Assembly: GCA_013400975.1 (NCBI GenBank)
Contig: WBMZ01012674.1
Span: 62,001-126,000 of the forward strand
Direction of reading: 5' to 3'
Length of the DNA stretch: 64,000 nucleotides
Source of the DNA: Atrichornis clamosus
Lineage: Eukaryota; Chordata; Aves; Passeriformes; Menuridae
Under the pieces are notes generated by a model. The model searched no databases. It saw only the letters and a program-made list of their open reading frames with translations, and was not told the DNA's origin. The position numbers and the translations under genes are program-made. Shown one piece after another: positions 50,505 through 63,700 of this stretch (positions within the stretch are counted from its first letter, which is position 1; each line of letters opens with the position of its first letter).

Positions 50505-51579
50505 AGTGCCAGCCTTTGACAAGGTAACCCACCTATTTGATCAAGGGAAGCCAGCTGATGTAATCATTTCAGACTGCAGTAAAGCTTTCAATACTGTCTT
50601 TCATAGTGTCCTTCTGGATAAAATGTCCAGAACACAGCTGGATAAACATGTCACGTGATGGACATCTTCATTAATGACTTGAATACAGGACTGGAAGGGA
50701 CACTGAGCAAGTTCAGAGATGAGATAAAACTGGGAGGAGCTGTTGACTCCCTCCAAGGCAGAGAGGCCCTGCAGGGAGACCTCGACAAATGAGAGGGCTG
50801 GACCAACCATGTGAAGTTCAACAAGGTGAAGTGCCGGATTCTGCACCTGGGATGACGCAACCCTGGACGTACGGACAGACTGGGGCATGAGATGCTGGAA
50901 AGCAGCACCACAGAAAGAAACCTGGGGGTCCTGGTGGATGGAAAGCTGAATCTGAGTCAGCAGTGCCCTGGTAGCCAGGAGGGAAATCAATGTCCTGGGG
51001 GGCACCAGGCACAGCATCACTAGCTGGGTGAGGAAGGGGATTGTCCCACTCTGCTCTGGGCTTGTGTGGCCTCACCTTGAATACTGTGTGCAGTTTTGGC
51101 CACCACAGTATGAAAAAAGATACTAAACAGCTAGAGAGCATCCAGAGGAGGGCAACAAGGATGGTGAAGGGCCTTGTGGGGAGGCCATATGAGGAATGTC
51201 TGAGGTCACTTGGTCTGTTCAGCCTGAAGAAGACTGAGGGGAGACCTTATTGCAGTTACAGCTTCCTCAGGGAGGGAGGAGGAGGGGCAGACACTGATCT
51301 CTTCTCTGTGGTGACCAATGACAGGACCAGAGGGAATGGCCTGAAGTTGTGTAAGGGGAGGCTTAGGTTGGATATGAAGGAAAGATTCCTCACCCTAAGG
51401 GCAGCTGGGCACTGGAACAGGCTCCCCAGGAAAGCCCCAAGCCTGAGAGAGTTCAAGAAGTGTTTGGACAATGCTCTCAGGCACATGGTGTGATTCTTGG
51501 GCTGTCCTGTGCAGGGCCAAGAGTTGGACTCAATGATCCTTGTGGGTCCCTTCCAACTCAGCATATTCTGTGATTCTGC
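50505..51579 (+). mobile_element. CR1 LINE, 5'-truncated copy with open ORF2 C-terminus
   Basis: About 1.07 kb of plus-sense CR1, the longest copy in the window. It starts in the reverse transcriptase region (CCTTTGACAAGGTAACCCAC), passes GAGCTGTTGACTCCCTCC and AAGTTCAACAAGGTGAAGTG, and reads in one frame from 51041 to 51493 as a 150-codon ORF2 C-terminal part: EYCVQFW-type start altered, then QRRATRMVKGL, CLRSLGLFSLKK, NDRTRGNGLKL, GHWNRLPRKAP and KKCLDNALRHMV, ending at the normal ORF2 stop region. The 3' UTR ends TTCCAACTCAGCATATTCTG plus TGATTCTG. Earlier ORF2 has frame breaks and a stop, so it is inactive. It is the same subfamily as the 22-kb copy. Confidence 0.94.
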
Positions 51580-52099
51580 AGTAGTGCTCTATATCACTAT
51601 AGAATCTGAAGGTTATTCTTTACATCCAAAGAAACTGGTATTGGCATAACTGTGCCACCAAACCAGCCACACTTTTTCAGAAGCACTCATCAGAACACAG
51701 CATCCAAATGTGCCCATTGACATTCTAATTCAGCTCACACAGCCACAGGATAAAACTTTCACCACCAACAGGCTCTCTCCTCACTATTGTTTTCTTCTCA
51801 TGGTGTGTAGCATCAACTGCCACCAACACCTGAGAATTACTCCAGTAAGAACTCTGCAAGCAATTTCAGCATCTTCTTTACAGGTTCACTCAAACCCATA
51901 AGCTGACAGATTTTTTTAAAGCATTGTAAATGAGAACACAGGTGTGTTCCCATTCCAAGTGTGACGGACAAGTTTTGATCCCATAAGGAACATGTAAGTC
52001 CCATAAAGACAGAAATGTCTGTTTATTCCAGGGTCCATTTTCAGGTGTGGATCGCAGATGCCCAAAGACTACAGGACAGCTGGAATCTGGCATTACCAG

Positions 52100-52440
52100 T
52101 AGCTAAGTAACTAGAATGGTGTCTAGGACTTCACTTATTCCACTTGGCCAGTTAACTTCCTGAAAACACTGCAAACACTGGGCATTTGCAGCATCCTAGG
52201 GCAAGGTGCTCCACAGGTCAGTCATGTGCTGAAGAAAAACAGTCAACCTTTTGTTTCTTCTGCCCTTCTTCATACAATGCCCCTTACTTTTTGTACCCTG
52301 AAAAGAAACAATCCCTTTCCCCCTCATCAGAGTACTCTCACATAAGTATCTATCATGTCACTTCTTTCTGTGCTTTGTCTCAAATCTAGAGTTAGTAATG
52401 AGCTAAACAGATTAGCCTCAGTTAGGTGTTTGCCTCGAGC
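52100..52440 (-). mobile_element. Probable ancient amniote CR1/L3-type LINE relic
   Basis: The plus strand shows, in order, elements that recall the reverse complement of the 3' region of old amniote CR1/L3 families: GGTGCTCCACAGGTCAGTCA, a T-rich CCTTTTGTTTCTTCTGCCC, CATACAATGCCCCTTACTTT, a stretch with ATCTATCATGTCACTTC and AAACAGATTAGCCTCA. Similarity is partial and from memory; no intact tail is visible. If correct, it predates the bird-specific CR1 copies nearby. Confidence 0.4.
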
Positions 52441-53753
52441 CTGCCTGTTACCATACAGAATCTACAAGAAGGGACACTTCAAACAGAGAATGAGCACCGG
52501 AGGGGATGGGAGGAAGGTGTAGGAAGCACTTTGTGCTGAGGAACATGCACTTCTAGTGACTAATGACAGCCAAGAAGGCTCTCTAGTATGCTCAGGATAT
52601 CAGAGAGCACCCTTGAGCCTCAAGGTTTCATCCACAGGTTTGTCACAAATACTCTGTAAATATGTTCATACTGAAATAAACAAGGGGACAGCAGTGGTTG
52701 GCCCTCTCCTGCAAACAATGAATAAAATTAACAAATATAAGTGTCTGTTCTAGCAACCAAATTTTTATTGACACCCTCTGCTAAAAGGATACAGAAAGGA
52801 TGCTGCTGCACATTGTTTGTATCAGAGGCCATGTAAATAAAAATATCTTTAAATGCACACTGACACTTAAGACAGGTTTTACTTGCAGACTAAAAATTGA
52901 ATAAAAACTCAAGAAATCAAGACAAATAACTGTAGCATACAAAGTATAAACTCCATTAAGTCTTTTTAAATCTATATATAAGAGAAACTTCATGACTCAA
53001 AGGACCATCACACACAAACTCTGAGATAAGCCAAAGGCACACAATGCACAAATCATGTTTAAGCAGGGACAAGTCAAATGAGTGACTTCACAGAGAAATT
53101 ATGCCCCTTCAGCCCAATGTCCCTGGATGCCTCAGAGTGGTCAGAGCTGAACTGTTACCCCATAAGAAGACCTGGGCAAGGCCTGCATGAATCAGCAGAA
53201 AGAACTCCTGTGAGCCTGACACCTTGGTTATTTCACCCCTGGAGCTGAGTAGCACTTACACAATTTATTAGCAAGCATACCAAGTGTTTTGCAGTAGCAT
53301 TTGCTACATGCTTGAAAGCACAAAATAAAAATCATGACTCAGGAAAATGAGGTAAGAAACAGGCTTTCACAGTTAATGTGTGGTAATTTAATGCACAATA
53401 ATCTTGGTTCATGATCACATATTTGAATTGAAATGAACCTTCAAGACAACAAATATTCTAGAAAATTTGCTTTTTTAGCACAGAAACCAACGGAACTGAG
53501 AATTGCCACTAAACTGCGGAACTGGAAAATCCCATTTTCCTCACTGTAGGTGAAAACAGAAAAAACCTGGACTTATTGTGAGGATTGTGACTATAGAGTA
53601 GGAATTAAGAAAATGTTTTGGTCAAAACAGTAAGAAAAGGCTGCATACATATTTGGAAAATAAGGCTCCAGGGCAGAAAAGGAGTCACAATCCAAACCTG
53701 AAAGTAAGAAGTTATAAAACTTATTTTCAGAGTCATCTAGAGATGTCACTATC

Positions 53754-53821
53754 CAGCCAAAGTGGAATCATTGAACCAATCAAATTCAGCCAAAGTGGAA
53801 TCATTGAACCAATCAAATTCA
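53754..53821. repeat. Perfect 33-bp tandem duplication
   Basis: A 33-bp unit starting CAGCCAAAGTGGAATCATTG is repeated exactly twice, plus two more matching bases. It falls in a short open frame as an 11-residue repeat (SQSGIIEPIKF twice), but that frame has no other sign of coding. Identity between units is complete, so the duplication is recent or conserved. Confidence 0.9.
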
Positions 53822-56321
53822 CAATCAATCTTTACAATGTTATACACAAATTTCCTCAATTATTTACTCATATAAGTACCAAAGAAAAAAATGGTATGCC
53901 AGCCATGTAAGTAACTAGATTAATTCAAGCTTCACAAGTAACTTCTTCCTCTTTGTAAAGTGAAAACAATCCAGGCGACTTAAGAAAGCATGGAACCTCC
54001 ACTGGATCCCCAGAGAAAGATTTGTTATGTTCTGCAGCACTGCCATGTCTTTTTCCTTGAATTCTTCACTAGAGTCAACTTTACAGATCTTCACAGATAC
54101 ACAACTGTTGATGCAGCAAGAGGACTGGAGAAAACACCACCAACACAACAAATAAGATCCAAAAAAGAAGGCTTCACACTTGTATTGGCTTTCCCCACTT
54201 GTACAGAGGTGTTCACATGCCTTTAAGGAAAAGCAGATCCTGTCAATCAAGACTATTTGATGGGAAGCTTTCTTACACTTTACTCCTTTTATAAAAGCTT
54301 GGTTATAAACTTCTGCATTTCACAGTTCTCAGCTTTATTACACAAGACCTCCCCTTTACTGAAACCATGTCTCAAAGAAACTTACTCTAATGATTTCTCA
54401 CCGAAATAAAACTGCTATTCCACAAAGCTTGCTTAGTTTCAGGGAGAAAATAAATCCTTAAAACATAGTAAATATTTCCATATCAAGTTCTCTACTTTTC
54501 ACAAGTACATTATTAAATGGCCATGTTGGGCAGATATGAGCAAAAACCACTAACTTCAGCTACAGTTTTAGGCAGCTGATGTGATATAGATTGTAACCTG
54601 AAGCAATGCTAGGCTGGTGACATTATGGTAAGGAACCATGATATAAAGAAGCAGTAAGCTGAAAACTATATTGATTAAATAAGACAAGGGAGAAAAAAGA
54701 GGAAACAGAGAAATGAGGAGGTGCCCAAGGAAACAGCAGAATTTGTATCCTCTTAACTGCTGCAGCTGAGATTTTAGTATCATTCAAATAGTTTGTTTTC
54801 TATTACGATATTTCTTTCAGGTTTCTGACTTCTATTCAAGTGATTAAACACTGTAGTTCTTTAAAAGCCATTTTACAAACTTTCTCATTACTCAGAAGTT
54901 GTACAAAATAGTACTAAAGAAATAAAAATAAGATGAAAAAGCAGAATGAGCCAACAAATGGATGAAATAAGGAATCGACATCCCTGATCTCAATCCTATT
55001 TTAACTTTCATGTCTGTTGAATGATGAGAAAACGATGAGCTTTGGGCCTGGCAACACTGCTGACTGCTCTACGAATGTCCGCTACCACCGTTAGCACTGA
55101 ATCCCTCTGTGACCATGGAACAGTAAGGACTTTAACAACATGACTACAGCCCTTAACTTTCACCTGCAACTGTATGACTGAAGTTCAATAAAATTGTGGT
55201 CTACACCGTGACTCACACGCTCGTGTCATCATGAACATTTGTTGCACTAGACACACAACATGCCCATCTCGCATGTGGAAAATTAAAGGTAACATTTCAC
55301 TCTCATAGCAATCCCTTATTGCAAAGCATTGCAATACAGAAGAACATTGTGAGAATGAAGTTAAGTGTTTATAAAGCACTTGGAGATTCTTGGATAAAAG
55401 ATATTATAATTAAAAATTAAATTACTCTAAACTAGTGGGAGGCTTTCTGCACCTTTCTCTAACAGAGCTCATGCCCCCACACACAGCACACTGCCACAAT
55501 GCTCCTGCAGAGACAGAATCTAAGCTAATTCCAAAGTTCAACCCCGCCTGAACTTACAAATCTGAAACTCTTGCAGCTGAGGAAATTCAGCTCTTTTATG
55601 TAACTAAGGATGAAACACACTAAATCTGAAGCTTTCAGCCTCAGTTAGATTAGGAATCAATGTGGTAACCCTTCAGTGAGCTTAAAAAGTATTGCTACCA
55701 TAACTTTTTATAACTTCAAACAATAAATACTTGCAGAAAAAATATCATGAATAAGCAGTAAGGAAAGTTACTGAGACATTCAAATAAAAAAAATTGTGAA
55801 CACCTGTTCTCAAGATTTTTCTTATCATCTGGCACTTTTATTACTTGTGAGCCAAGTTAAAAAAGCCCAGAAAGCTCTGCTGAAGTAATTTTTCATGTAT
55901 ACAGCAATCATTTCACACAACAGAAGAGTTATATTTCACATTTTAAAGCCCACTACCTCTGAAACTCTACACACACATTGTAATGGTCTCTACACTGAAA
56001 GTAAAAAGGTTTTAAGGTGGCACTGACATCAACAATTTATTGCTCAACTAACCATACGTGTATTATGTTTTGTCCTAAGAAGGCACAACTCTAAAATGAG
56101 ACTCTTGGTATTACTGAACATGAGGAGGATGGACAGCAATAACCATAAAAATAACAGTTGCACACACCAGCTATTCCATGATTTGGTAGCACCAAAAGTT
56201 ATCCCTTATTTGCCTTTATCATCAAAAGAAGCATCTGGGGAAAAAAGCAACTTCAGGTTCAATGAAAACCTTACAGGCAACTGAAAGTGAATGGGTAAAT
56301 TGATCTTCCATATTTTTACTA

Positions 56322-56867
56322 GAATTATAGAATAGTTTGGGTTGGAAGAGACCTTTAAAGGTCATCAAGCCCAATCCATTTGCAATGAGGGGAGATATCT
56401 TCAACTAGATCAGATTGCTCAGAGCCCCATCCAACCTAGCCTACAATGTTTCCAGGGATGGGGCATCCATAACTTCCTGGGTAACTTGCTCTGGTGTTTC
56501 ACCACTCTCACAATAAAGAATTTATTTCTTATATACAACCTAAATTGAACTTCTTTTAGCTTAAAACCATCACCCCTTGTCCTATCACAGGAGGCCCTGC
56601 TAGAAAGCCTGTCCCCAACTTTCTTTAGGCCCCCTTTCTGTACTGAAAGGCTGCAATAAGGTGTCCCTGAAGCCTTCTCTTCTCCAGGCTGAACATCCCC
56701 TCTCTCAGCTTGTCTCTGTAGCAGAGGTTCTCCAGCCCTCTGAGCATCTTTGTGGCCACCTCTGGACTCACTCCAACAGGTTAGGTGCATGTCCCTCCTA
56801 TGTTGGGGGCCCCAGAGCTGGACACAGCACTCCAGGTGGCATGTCACAAGAGCAGAGCAGAAGCTTA
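56322..56867 (-). mobile_element. CR1 LINE, 5'-truncated copy
   Basis: The plus strand begins with the inverted CR1 tail AGAATTATAGAATAGTTTGG and GTTGGAAGAGACCTTTAAAG, then CCATCCAACCTAGCCTACAA, ACCCCTTGTCCTATCACAGG, CTTCTCCAGGCTGAACATCC and GTGGCCACCTCTGGACTCAC. It ends near CAGCACTCCAGGTGGCATGT. About 545 bp; sense is the same as ZFYVE28. The minus-strand ORF2 remnant includes SCDRTRGDGFKL and QSKLPRKLW, with frame breaks. Confidence 0.93.
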
Positions 56868-57436
56868 AAGCCAGAGCAGTGAGTTGACAACATTATGATC
56901 CTAGGAAGTAGTGGCTACGTATGCCACACATTTAGGTAACTGTATTGCATACCTGGTTAGAAGCATCCTTCAACAGTGGCCAGGTGGTTCAAGTAGCAAG
57001 TGTTCATGAATGCATGTTTGACAAGGGCTATCTAGATGCCAGAAGTCAGAAAATCCACCCAAGACAGAAGATACTGATTTACATCAGTCAGCTGGTAAGA
57101 CTCCACCGTATCAAACTGTGGCTGTTCTAATCAGCCCATTTTTTCTCCCCTTCCACTGAACATGCAGAACAACCTTCAGCTTTTACACAGCCAAGTTTTG
57201 GGCAACCAGTCTCTGTCCTTTAATTTTTGCTTCGGCAAAACAGAACTGCCCGTCTTTATAATCTCTATTAACAAGAGAAACCTACCCTGAAAAAAGCTAA
57301 AGCATCCCTTCCCAACAGCCTTCTAAATGATGCATACAACAGGGCAAGTAAGCTGCTGTGCTGAATACAGAACTAAAAAAACCCCAACCAAACCCATATA
57401 TGTCTTTTACAATTATATAACATCACATTCAGTCTC

Positions 57437-57482
57437 TAAAAAAAACCAAACCACAAAAAACAAACAAACCAACAAAAAACCA
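57437..57482. repeat. A/C-rich low-complexity tract
   Basis: AAAAAAAACCAAACCACAAA and AACAAACAAACCAACAAAAA on the plus strand; a smaller one lies at 57373-57396. Confidence 0.75.
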
Positions 57483-57608
57483 CTTCACATAAAAAGCAGA
57501 TTTTACAAATATTATCTCCCTCTCTTTGCCATCTAAATAGGAAAGACAAATAGCAAAGAAAGACAAATTGTTTCAAAACATGTATAAATTTGAACGTGTT
57601 AACACTTG

Positions 57609-57712
57609 ACAGAATCACAGAACAAGCTGGGTTGGAAGGGATCTTTAAAGGACATCTGATCCAACCCCCCTGCCACATGCAGGGGCATCTTTCACTGGAT
57701 CTGGTTGCTCAA
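57609..57712 (-). mobile_element. Short CR1 LINE 3' end
   Basis: About 104 bp: ACAGAATCACAGAACAAGCT, GGGTTGGAAGGGATCTTTAA, CATCTGATCCAACCCCCCTG and TCACTGGATCTGGTTGCTC. It is an inverted CR1 terminus, severely 5' truncated, 0.7 kb from the 56.3-kb copy and in the same orientation. The two could derive from separate insertions, as both have 3' ends. Confidence 0.88.
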
Positions 57713-60700
57713 TAGATTTCCCTATTTAAAGTATTAAATTCTGTCCTAGCCTTGACCGGGTCTCTCGTGCTTTTTCAGAGCATATTATTGCTGCCAGTGG
57801 TTGCATAAGAGAATTACTGAGATTTTCAGAAATGCCAGCAGAAGTGAAAAACAAAACCCCAGGAACAAAACAGAAACTCAATTATCTGCAACTATTCCCA
57901 GATACATTATTTTTCACAAGCAATAACCTGGAAGTATTTTTAATTTTAATATCTACCCTCCAAAGCAAAGCTACATTTAAAAAAATTATTATGTATTTGT
58001 ACAACTTCAATTATTTTTAAATATACAACTCACTTCCTACAATATCTGGCAAATAAAAATCAGACAGGTAGTATAAGGGGCCTTGTGCATTAAGTTCCTT
58101 CTATCTTCAGTTAAAAAAAAAAAAAAAGAAAAGATCAGTTAGGCTCCAAATGGAGAGTTCTGCTATGAGTCTAACGCAGGCCCTCTAGCAGCGAGATTAT
58201 GTGATTATTTCTGGATGCCGCAGTCATGTGGTTGCACAGCAAAGCTTTTGTCGGAAACATGACACAATCCCATTGCACTCAAACTGCTGGCAGCAACTCG
58301 CCCGTTTGCATTTCCCTAAAACACACCCACAGTGACAGTAAAGAAATATCAGCTTTACAGTGCTACGATCTCAACCAGTCAGGGAGGTTTTGTTCCCTGC
58401 TGCAGTAGATCTAGAGGCTTCTCTCTCATTTTTCACTGTGTATCACTTCATGATTATCTACCCCAAAAGGCATCTACCTAGACATTGCATTTATTCAATG
58501 TTACCCCTTCTGCCAGACAGGTGTGGCTTTCAAACATTATCATATTCTCTCACTGTACTTTTCAGAAAAACACTAGACTTGCTAAAAATATTTCACTTGA
58601 TTACATCTCAAAGATCAGTTCATCATTTAGCTTTATTTAACTAATTCTGCCTCTCAATGTCATAAACTCAGAATATTTCCACATTCAAGTGCAACAATTA
58701 AAGCATATACAAAATACTAACCTCTAGGTATGACAACTTCTATAAAAATTGAGTACAAAATTAATGATGTTAGATGTTAAATAATAAAATATATTTATAT
58801 TAGAACAGACTGTGGAAATAAACATATTTAGCTTCCATCACATGACTCATCACTAGTTTGCTTTTACCTATAAATATGACATACTCGCTGCAAGGCACAT
58901 GGAGTACTGGGAAACACTCGATCTAATTACCTGACTTCAGGACAATTGGCATTTGACCATTAAAAAAATATCAAGTACTGTAATTCAATATTCGCATGGT
59001 GTATTTTTGCGGCACTTAAGTTCTCATTCTGAAAGCTCATACCAGTAACACTCAGCAAACAAAACCAATTCCCATCTAACAAAGTTTAGCAAAATGCTAT
59101 TAAACACAAAACCTCGTATTAAAAGTCACAGAAACATATGGCCACCATAGATATACTCCAGAATACCTGGGAAAGAAACTCCTATTCCCATATTTAAATC
59201 AACTAATTTAACCACCTTAGGAATTAGTTACTGTGTCTTACGAACACATCTTATCCATCTGCTAAGGGACTTAAAATCCAAGAGCACAGTTCAATCACAG
59301 CCACCACCACCCTACTACAAGAAAGCCCCTCAGTGGTGGCTGTAACACCCACCTGTGGGGCTCTAGGCTGGAAGTGGAGTCAGGAGAGATTTACAAACTG
59401 TAATTCTAACACAGAGCTAATATTCCAGCCTTTGCCAATTCCTGTAATAAAAGTTTAAGTCATATTGGCAAAAAATGTTCTTTGCCTTGCTTGCATTAGC
59501 CAGATCGAAGGCCAAATACTGCACCAGCTCAACTCCTCAAGAAGTTTTTTTCTGATACTTGCTAAAACTTCAAGGTGTGTGATTTCACCCCATCGCAGAC
59601 AACATCCTCAGGACATCAAGGCTTTGCTGGTGTACCTGGCTGAACTCAGTGCTTATCTTTATGCAGAAGTTCAGAATAGCACAGGGGGTGAGGCGGAGTT
59701 TAATGCACACTCCACTACAGCTGAATGCAGGAGCAATTCAGGTTTTGTACTTGGGAACACACTGAATGAGCCAAGCTGTAATGAGCTCTGTTGCAAATGG
59801 TTAATGACTTTAAAGTTCTAAAAACAAAGTAACTTGGAAAATGAAGAGTGGATAATGAAAGCTCGAAAAATAGCATTTTACACTTTTTGTATCTGCAGGT
59901 CTCAGTTTAAAGAAAAAATGGATTTATCAAATTCAGGCAATAACAGCACACAGTTGTTAAGAATCCTGCTTGTGGTTAAACATCACAATTACCAGCTGCA
60001 AGAGGGAACGCTGAGCGCTCACAACTTAGCTAGAGCTTCTGGGAGTTGTGTTAAAGGGGTGGATCAAGGTAAAATGAAGCTCCAAGTCTCAAACTGGACA
60101 GCCTTATGTAATTAGAAATTCAGCCTTATGGCACAGACCCACATCACCTTTTAAAACCTTTCAAGTTAAAAATATGACTCAAAAACATCTTATTATTTTG
60201 ACCTCTTTACAATAAACCACAAAGTAATAAAAATATTTTAAAACAGTCATGCAGTTTGGAGAAGCAGTTTTCCCAGTAAGCTGAAATAATACTTGTGATG
60301 AAAACCAAGACTGCTGCATTGTGAGAAGAGTGACCACATGTATCAATGTGTCGTTAAATATAAAGGTTTTCTTAACATTTTTAGGGTGGAGTGTGTTCTT
60401 AAATCTAGAATTTTTCACATACTTCACAACTGATTCCTATCTTATCTTAATTCTTACACCTTCTAAGATTTTTCTTCCACTGTAATTATATGAGCAAACT
60501 AAAGCTTCTTTATACCAACTCCTGACTTGCTGCTAGTACCTTCCTAAAGTGTCAAATAGAGTTTAGGTATTTACTGTGCATTTCAAAGGCTTTCAACTTA
60601 GAGTATAACATCCAAATCCACTGACATGACATTCTGTAAAACTCATTCTGAACTGAAATACAAATCTGAAGATACAGTCTCCCAAAGCAGTCACCATAGA

Positions 60701-63700
60701 GTCTCAGGAAGAACTCTTCAAGAAAGGGAGAACTAACGCTGACTGATGGCATAAATACCATTTTGAAAGAGAAAGAAAAAGGGCAGGTGGGACAATCTAC
60801 TGGACAATCAAAGCTATTTTTCAGGGCTGGCTATTAATATTCTATTCAGCATCCTAAGGTGCTCTCAATTACACACACCTTTAAAAAAAATTCATGTATG
60901 TTTCTATGACTTTTAATAAATCTACCAGAGATTACAGATGGAAAAATTAATTTTTTCATCAGTATGTAAAAGACATTGACAGTAAACAACTGAAAGAGAT
61001 GAAAAATGCTTATAGTGTTGTTTAGCTATTATGGACGCATTTGATGAGCAGATTAGTTCTGTGTAACTCTCAGCCCTTCCCATGGCTCATCGGAGCCTTG
61101 TAGCTGCCCTGTTTGCCAACCAGTAACAGACAGTATAAAACTAAACCAAACAAGTTTTCCTTTCCTCAGACTTCCTTTTCTCACTTCCAATAATTTCTCT
61201 TGACTTTGCTTCTGAGATTAACTCAGCTATTTAATTCCTGGATTTCATGACTATAGAACTACATTTATATCTTGCAAATATACAATTTTAACTTCACTGA
61301 GTATACACCTCTAATTATGCTGGTATGTAGCAATCTGATACCACAAGTCCCTCAAGTAAAAACTGATGAAGCTGCCTCTGGTTCATTCTAAAGGGAACTT
61401 GAACAGAACACTAAAATGCATCAAGTATCCTATTTATCTCAGGCGTCAAGATACTGAATGAACTGCATTCTGCATTAAACATTTATCTGATGGCCTAGTA
61501 ATTTTATTTACTGTTGAACCTGCTCACCAACTTTAACTTTGAATTTTTCCCATGTTAAAGTAGAAGGTCTGATACATCTGTTTACAGCTTAATGCATTTG
61601 CTTACCCATGCAGAAGAAGAGCTTCACAGACAGATTATATCAATTTGCTCACAAGACATGGTCTGTAATTAATAATACCCTACACTGACAAAGTCAATAC
61701 AGAAATCTTCCATTCTGTAACTCTCATTCCGTAAATATAGGTTACAAAGAGACAGCATTCCAAAGGCACAAATTCCAAAACCTCAAAGATAATCTCTCCA
61801 GGAGTTTCCTCATTCAGCTGAGCACAAGAACAGTCTGACAGTCACCAAGTGACATCTCCTCACTACACAAACCCTTTCAAAAAGTAACAGCAGCTACCAT
61901 AGGCATCAAACTTGCTCTAAAGAAACCAAAGCAAACCGAAACCAAGCAACCAAACCTCACAACATTGTCTTTTTCCAGATAACTTAGTTTAAAAGCCTGT
62001 CTTGCACCTTCAACACCACCACCCTGATTAGAGCTAGGGCTGGGGAGCACAGAACAAATGATCACACATACTGGTTTCCATCACATGCATCCTAACCAGC
62101 TACACCAATCCTTTTAATGATGCTTAAAAATCCTTCATTTTGCAACTCTCCTGGTAAACCCCTGTCTCTGAGCAGCAACCTGTATTATTTCATAAAACAG
62201 GTCTGGCCTCACATTCATCCTCAATCTGCAATAGTTTTTTGAGCCTATTCAGTACCAGCACTCCAGTGAGAGTTTGAAGTGGGTTGCCAGCAGATAGCTG
62301 CTAAACACCCACCCGGCCTTTAACCCACTACCCTCTCCCATGGGACTTTTAAAAGGGTCTCCCCATCTTTACAGACACGTTTAGAAACATTTCAACGTGT
62401 TAATTGTGCATAACTTCCTTAGCTAGAAGTCAGTGACAGATTCTTGAAGGCACTTCATGTCCTGCCCACCACAGACCACAGGACCATGACTGGCAGAGGC
62501 AGGCATGAGACAAAAAGCAGGCTCACAAGAGCAACCCATGATTTGCAACACATGGAGTTTGTTTTTTAGGAGGAGTTGTTGCTTAGTTAGCTTAAAAAAA
62601 AATCAAAAATAAAACAACAACACAAAATTAGGCATTACTAGGCAGAAAGCACAAGAGGAATGCATCCCTCTTTTCTTTTAAATCTCAGTGCTTCTCCTTT
62701 GGGCAGCAAGTGTACCCCAAATGTGTGTTAATCTAGTTGTCCTTTTAGGTCCTCATTGGTGCTGCACTCAAAATGCTGAAAAAAGTTTGCACAGGCATTT
62801 CTTGGCTGGAGGAGGTATATATTTGACACTGATGTACTCAGTCAGCCTTACTTGGTTAAGCACAGGTTACTCAAAACCATTTTGTTATTCAGATTCAATT
62901 ACCCTGAACACAGTTACAGTCTCAAAGAAAGAACCTGTTGAATAGAAGATATTCTAAACTTGTATTCAGTACTAAAGCCATGTGTTAGTGCTTGCTTCAT
63001 GATAGGAGGAACGCAGAGGATCAACCATCTGTAACATTCAAATTCAGAATTTTGCATACGTTTGTTTTAAAGAGTCGTCTTATTCTGACTTTTTCCATAA
63101 GTTAATACAAAAAAATTAAACACAAAACTCGGAAGACTTTACGCACTAAGATTAGAATTAATGAACATTTTACTACAAATGTGGGAGAGATTCAAATTTC
63201 AAATGAATCACACTGTCGACTGCTAATACTCTAGTTAAACCATGATATTTCTACTCACAATTTTGCAATCATTTGTCATGTAGTTAATTCCCAGGATTTT
63301 TAATTAAAGTGGATTTGGAAGAGAATTCTTCAATCAAAACTAACAACAATCTGCTACATAAACTTTAGCAAGTTTCATTATGATGGACATTAAAGATGAT
63401 GAACAAGGGGAGGCTCCTGCTTTTTTATAATGTACCTTTGTATCTTTTGTTTTCCTCCATAGAATTGTGAAACCCTAAAGACGACACACTCTAAGATGAT
63501 GGGACATCATTCTAAATAAACTTTGTCAGGATGCTTTTTCTTTGTTAAATTCTGCTTAATGACAATCTATTCTCCACCATTTCTTCATTGAGCCATTACC
63601 ATAATAAAACTTGGTGACATTTAGCAGCAAGGAAACCCATCTGCTACCACATGGACAGCTAATATCTTTGACAGCCTAATTTTCATCAAGGACAGGAGAA

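Noticed and set aside
59465..59821. A 118-codon plus-strand open frame
   Set aside because: No recognisable motifs and no repeat or gene context; likely chance.
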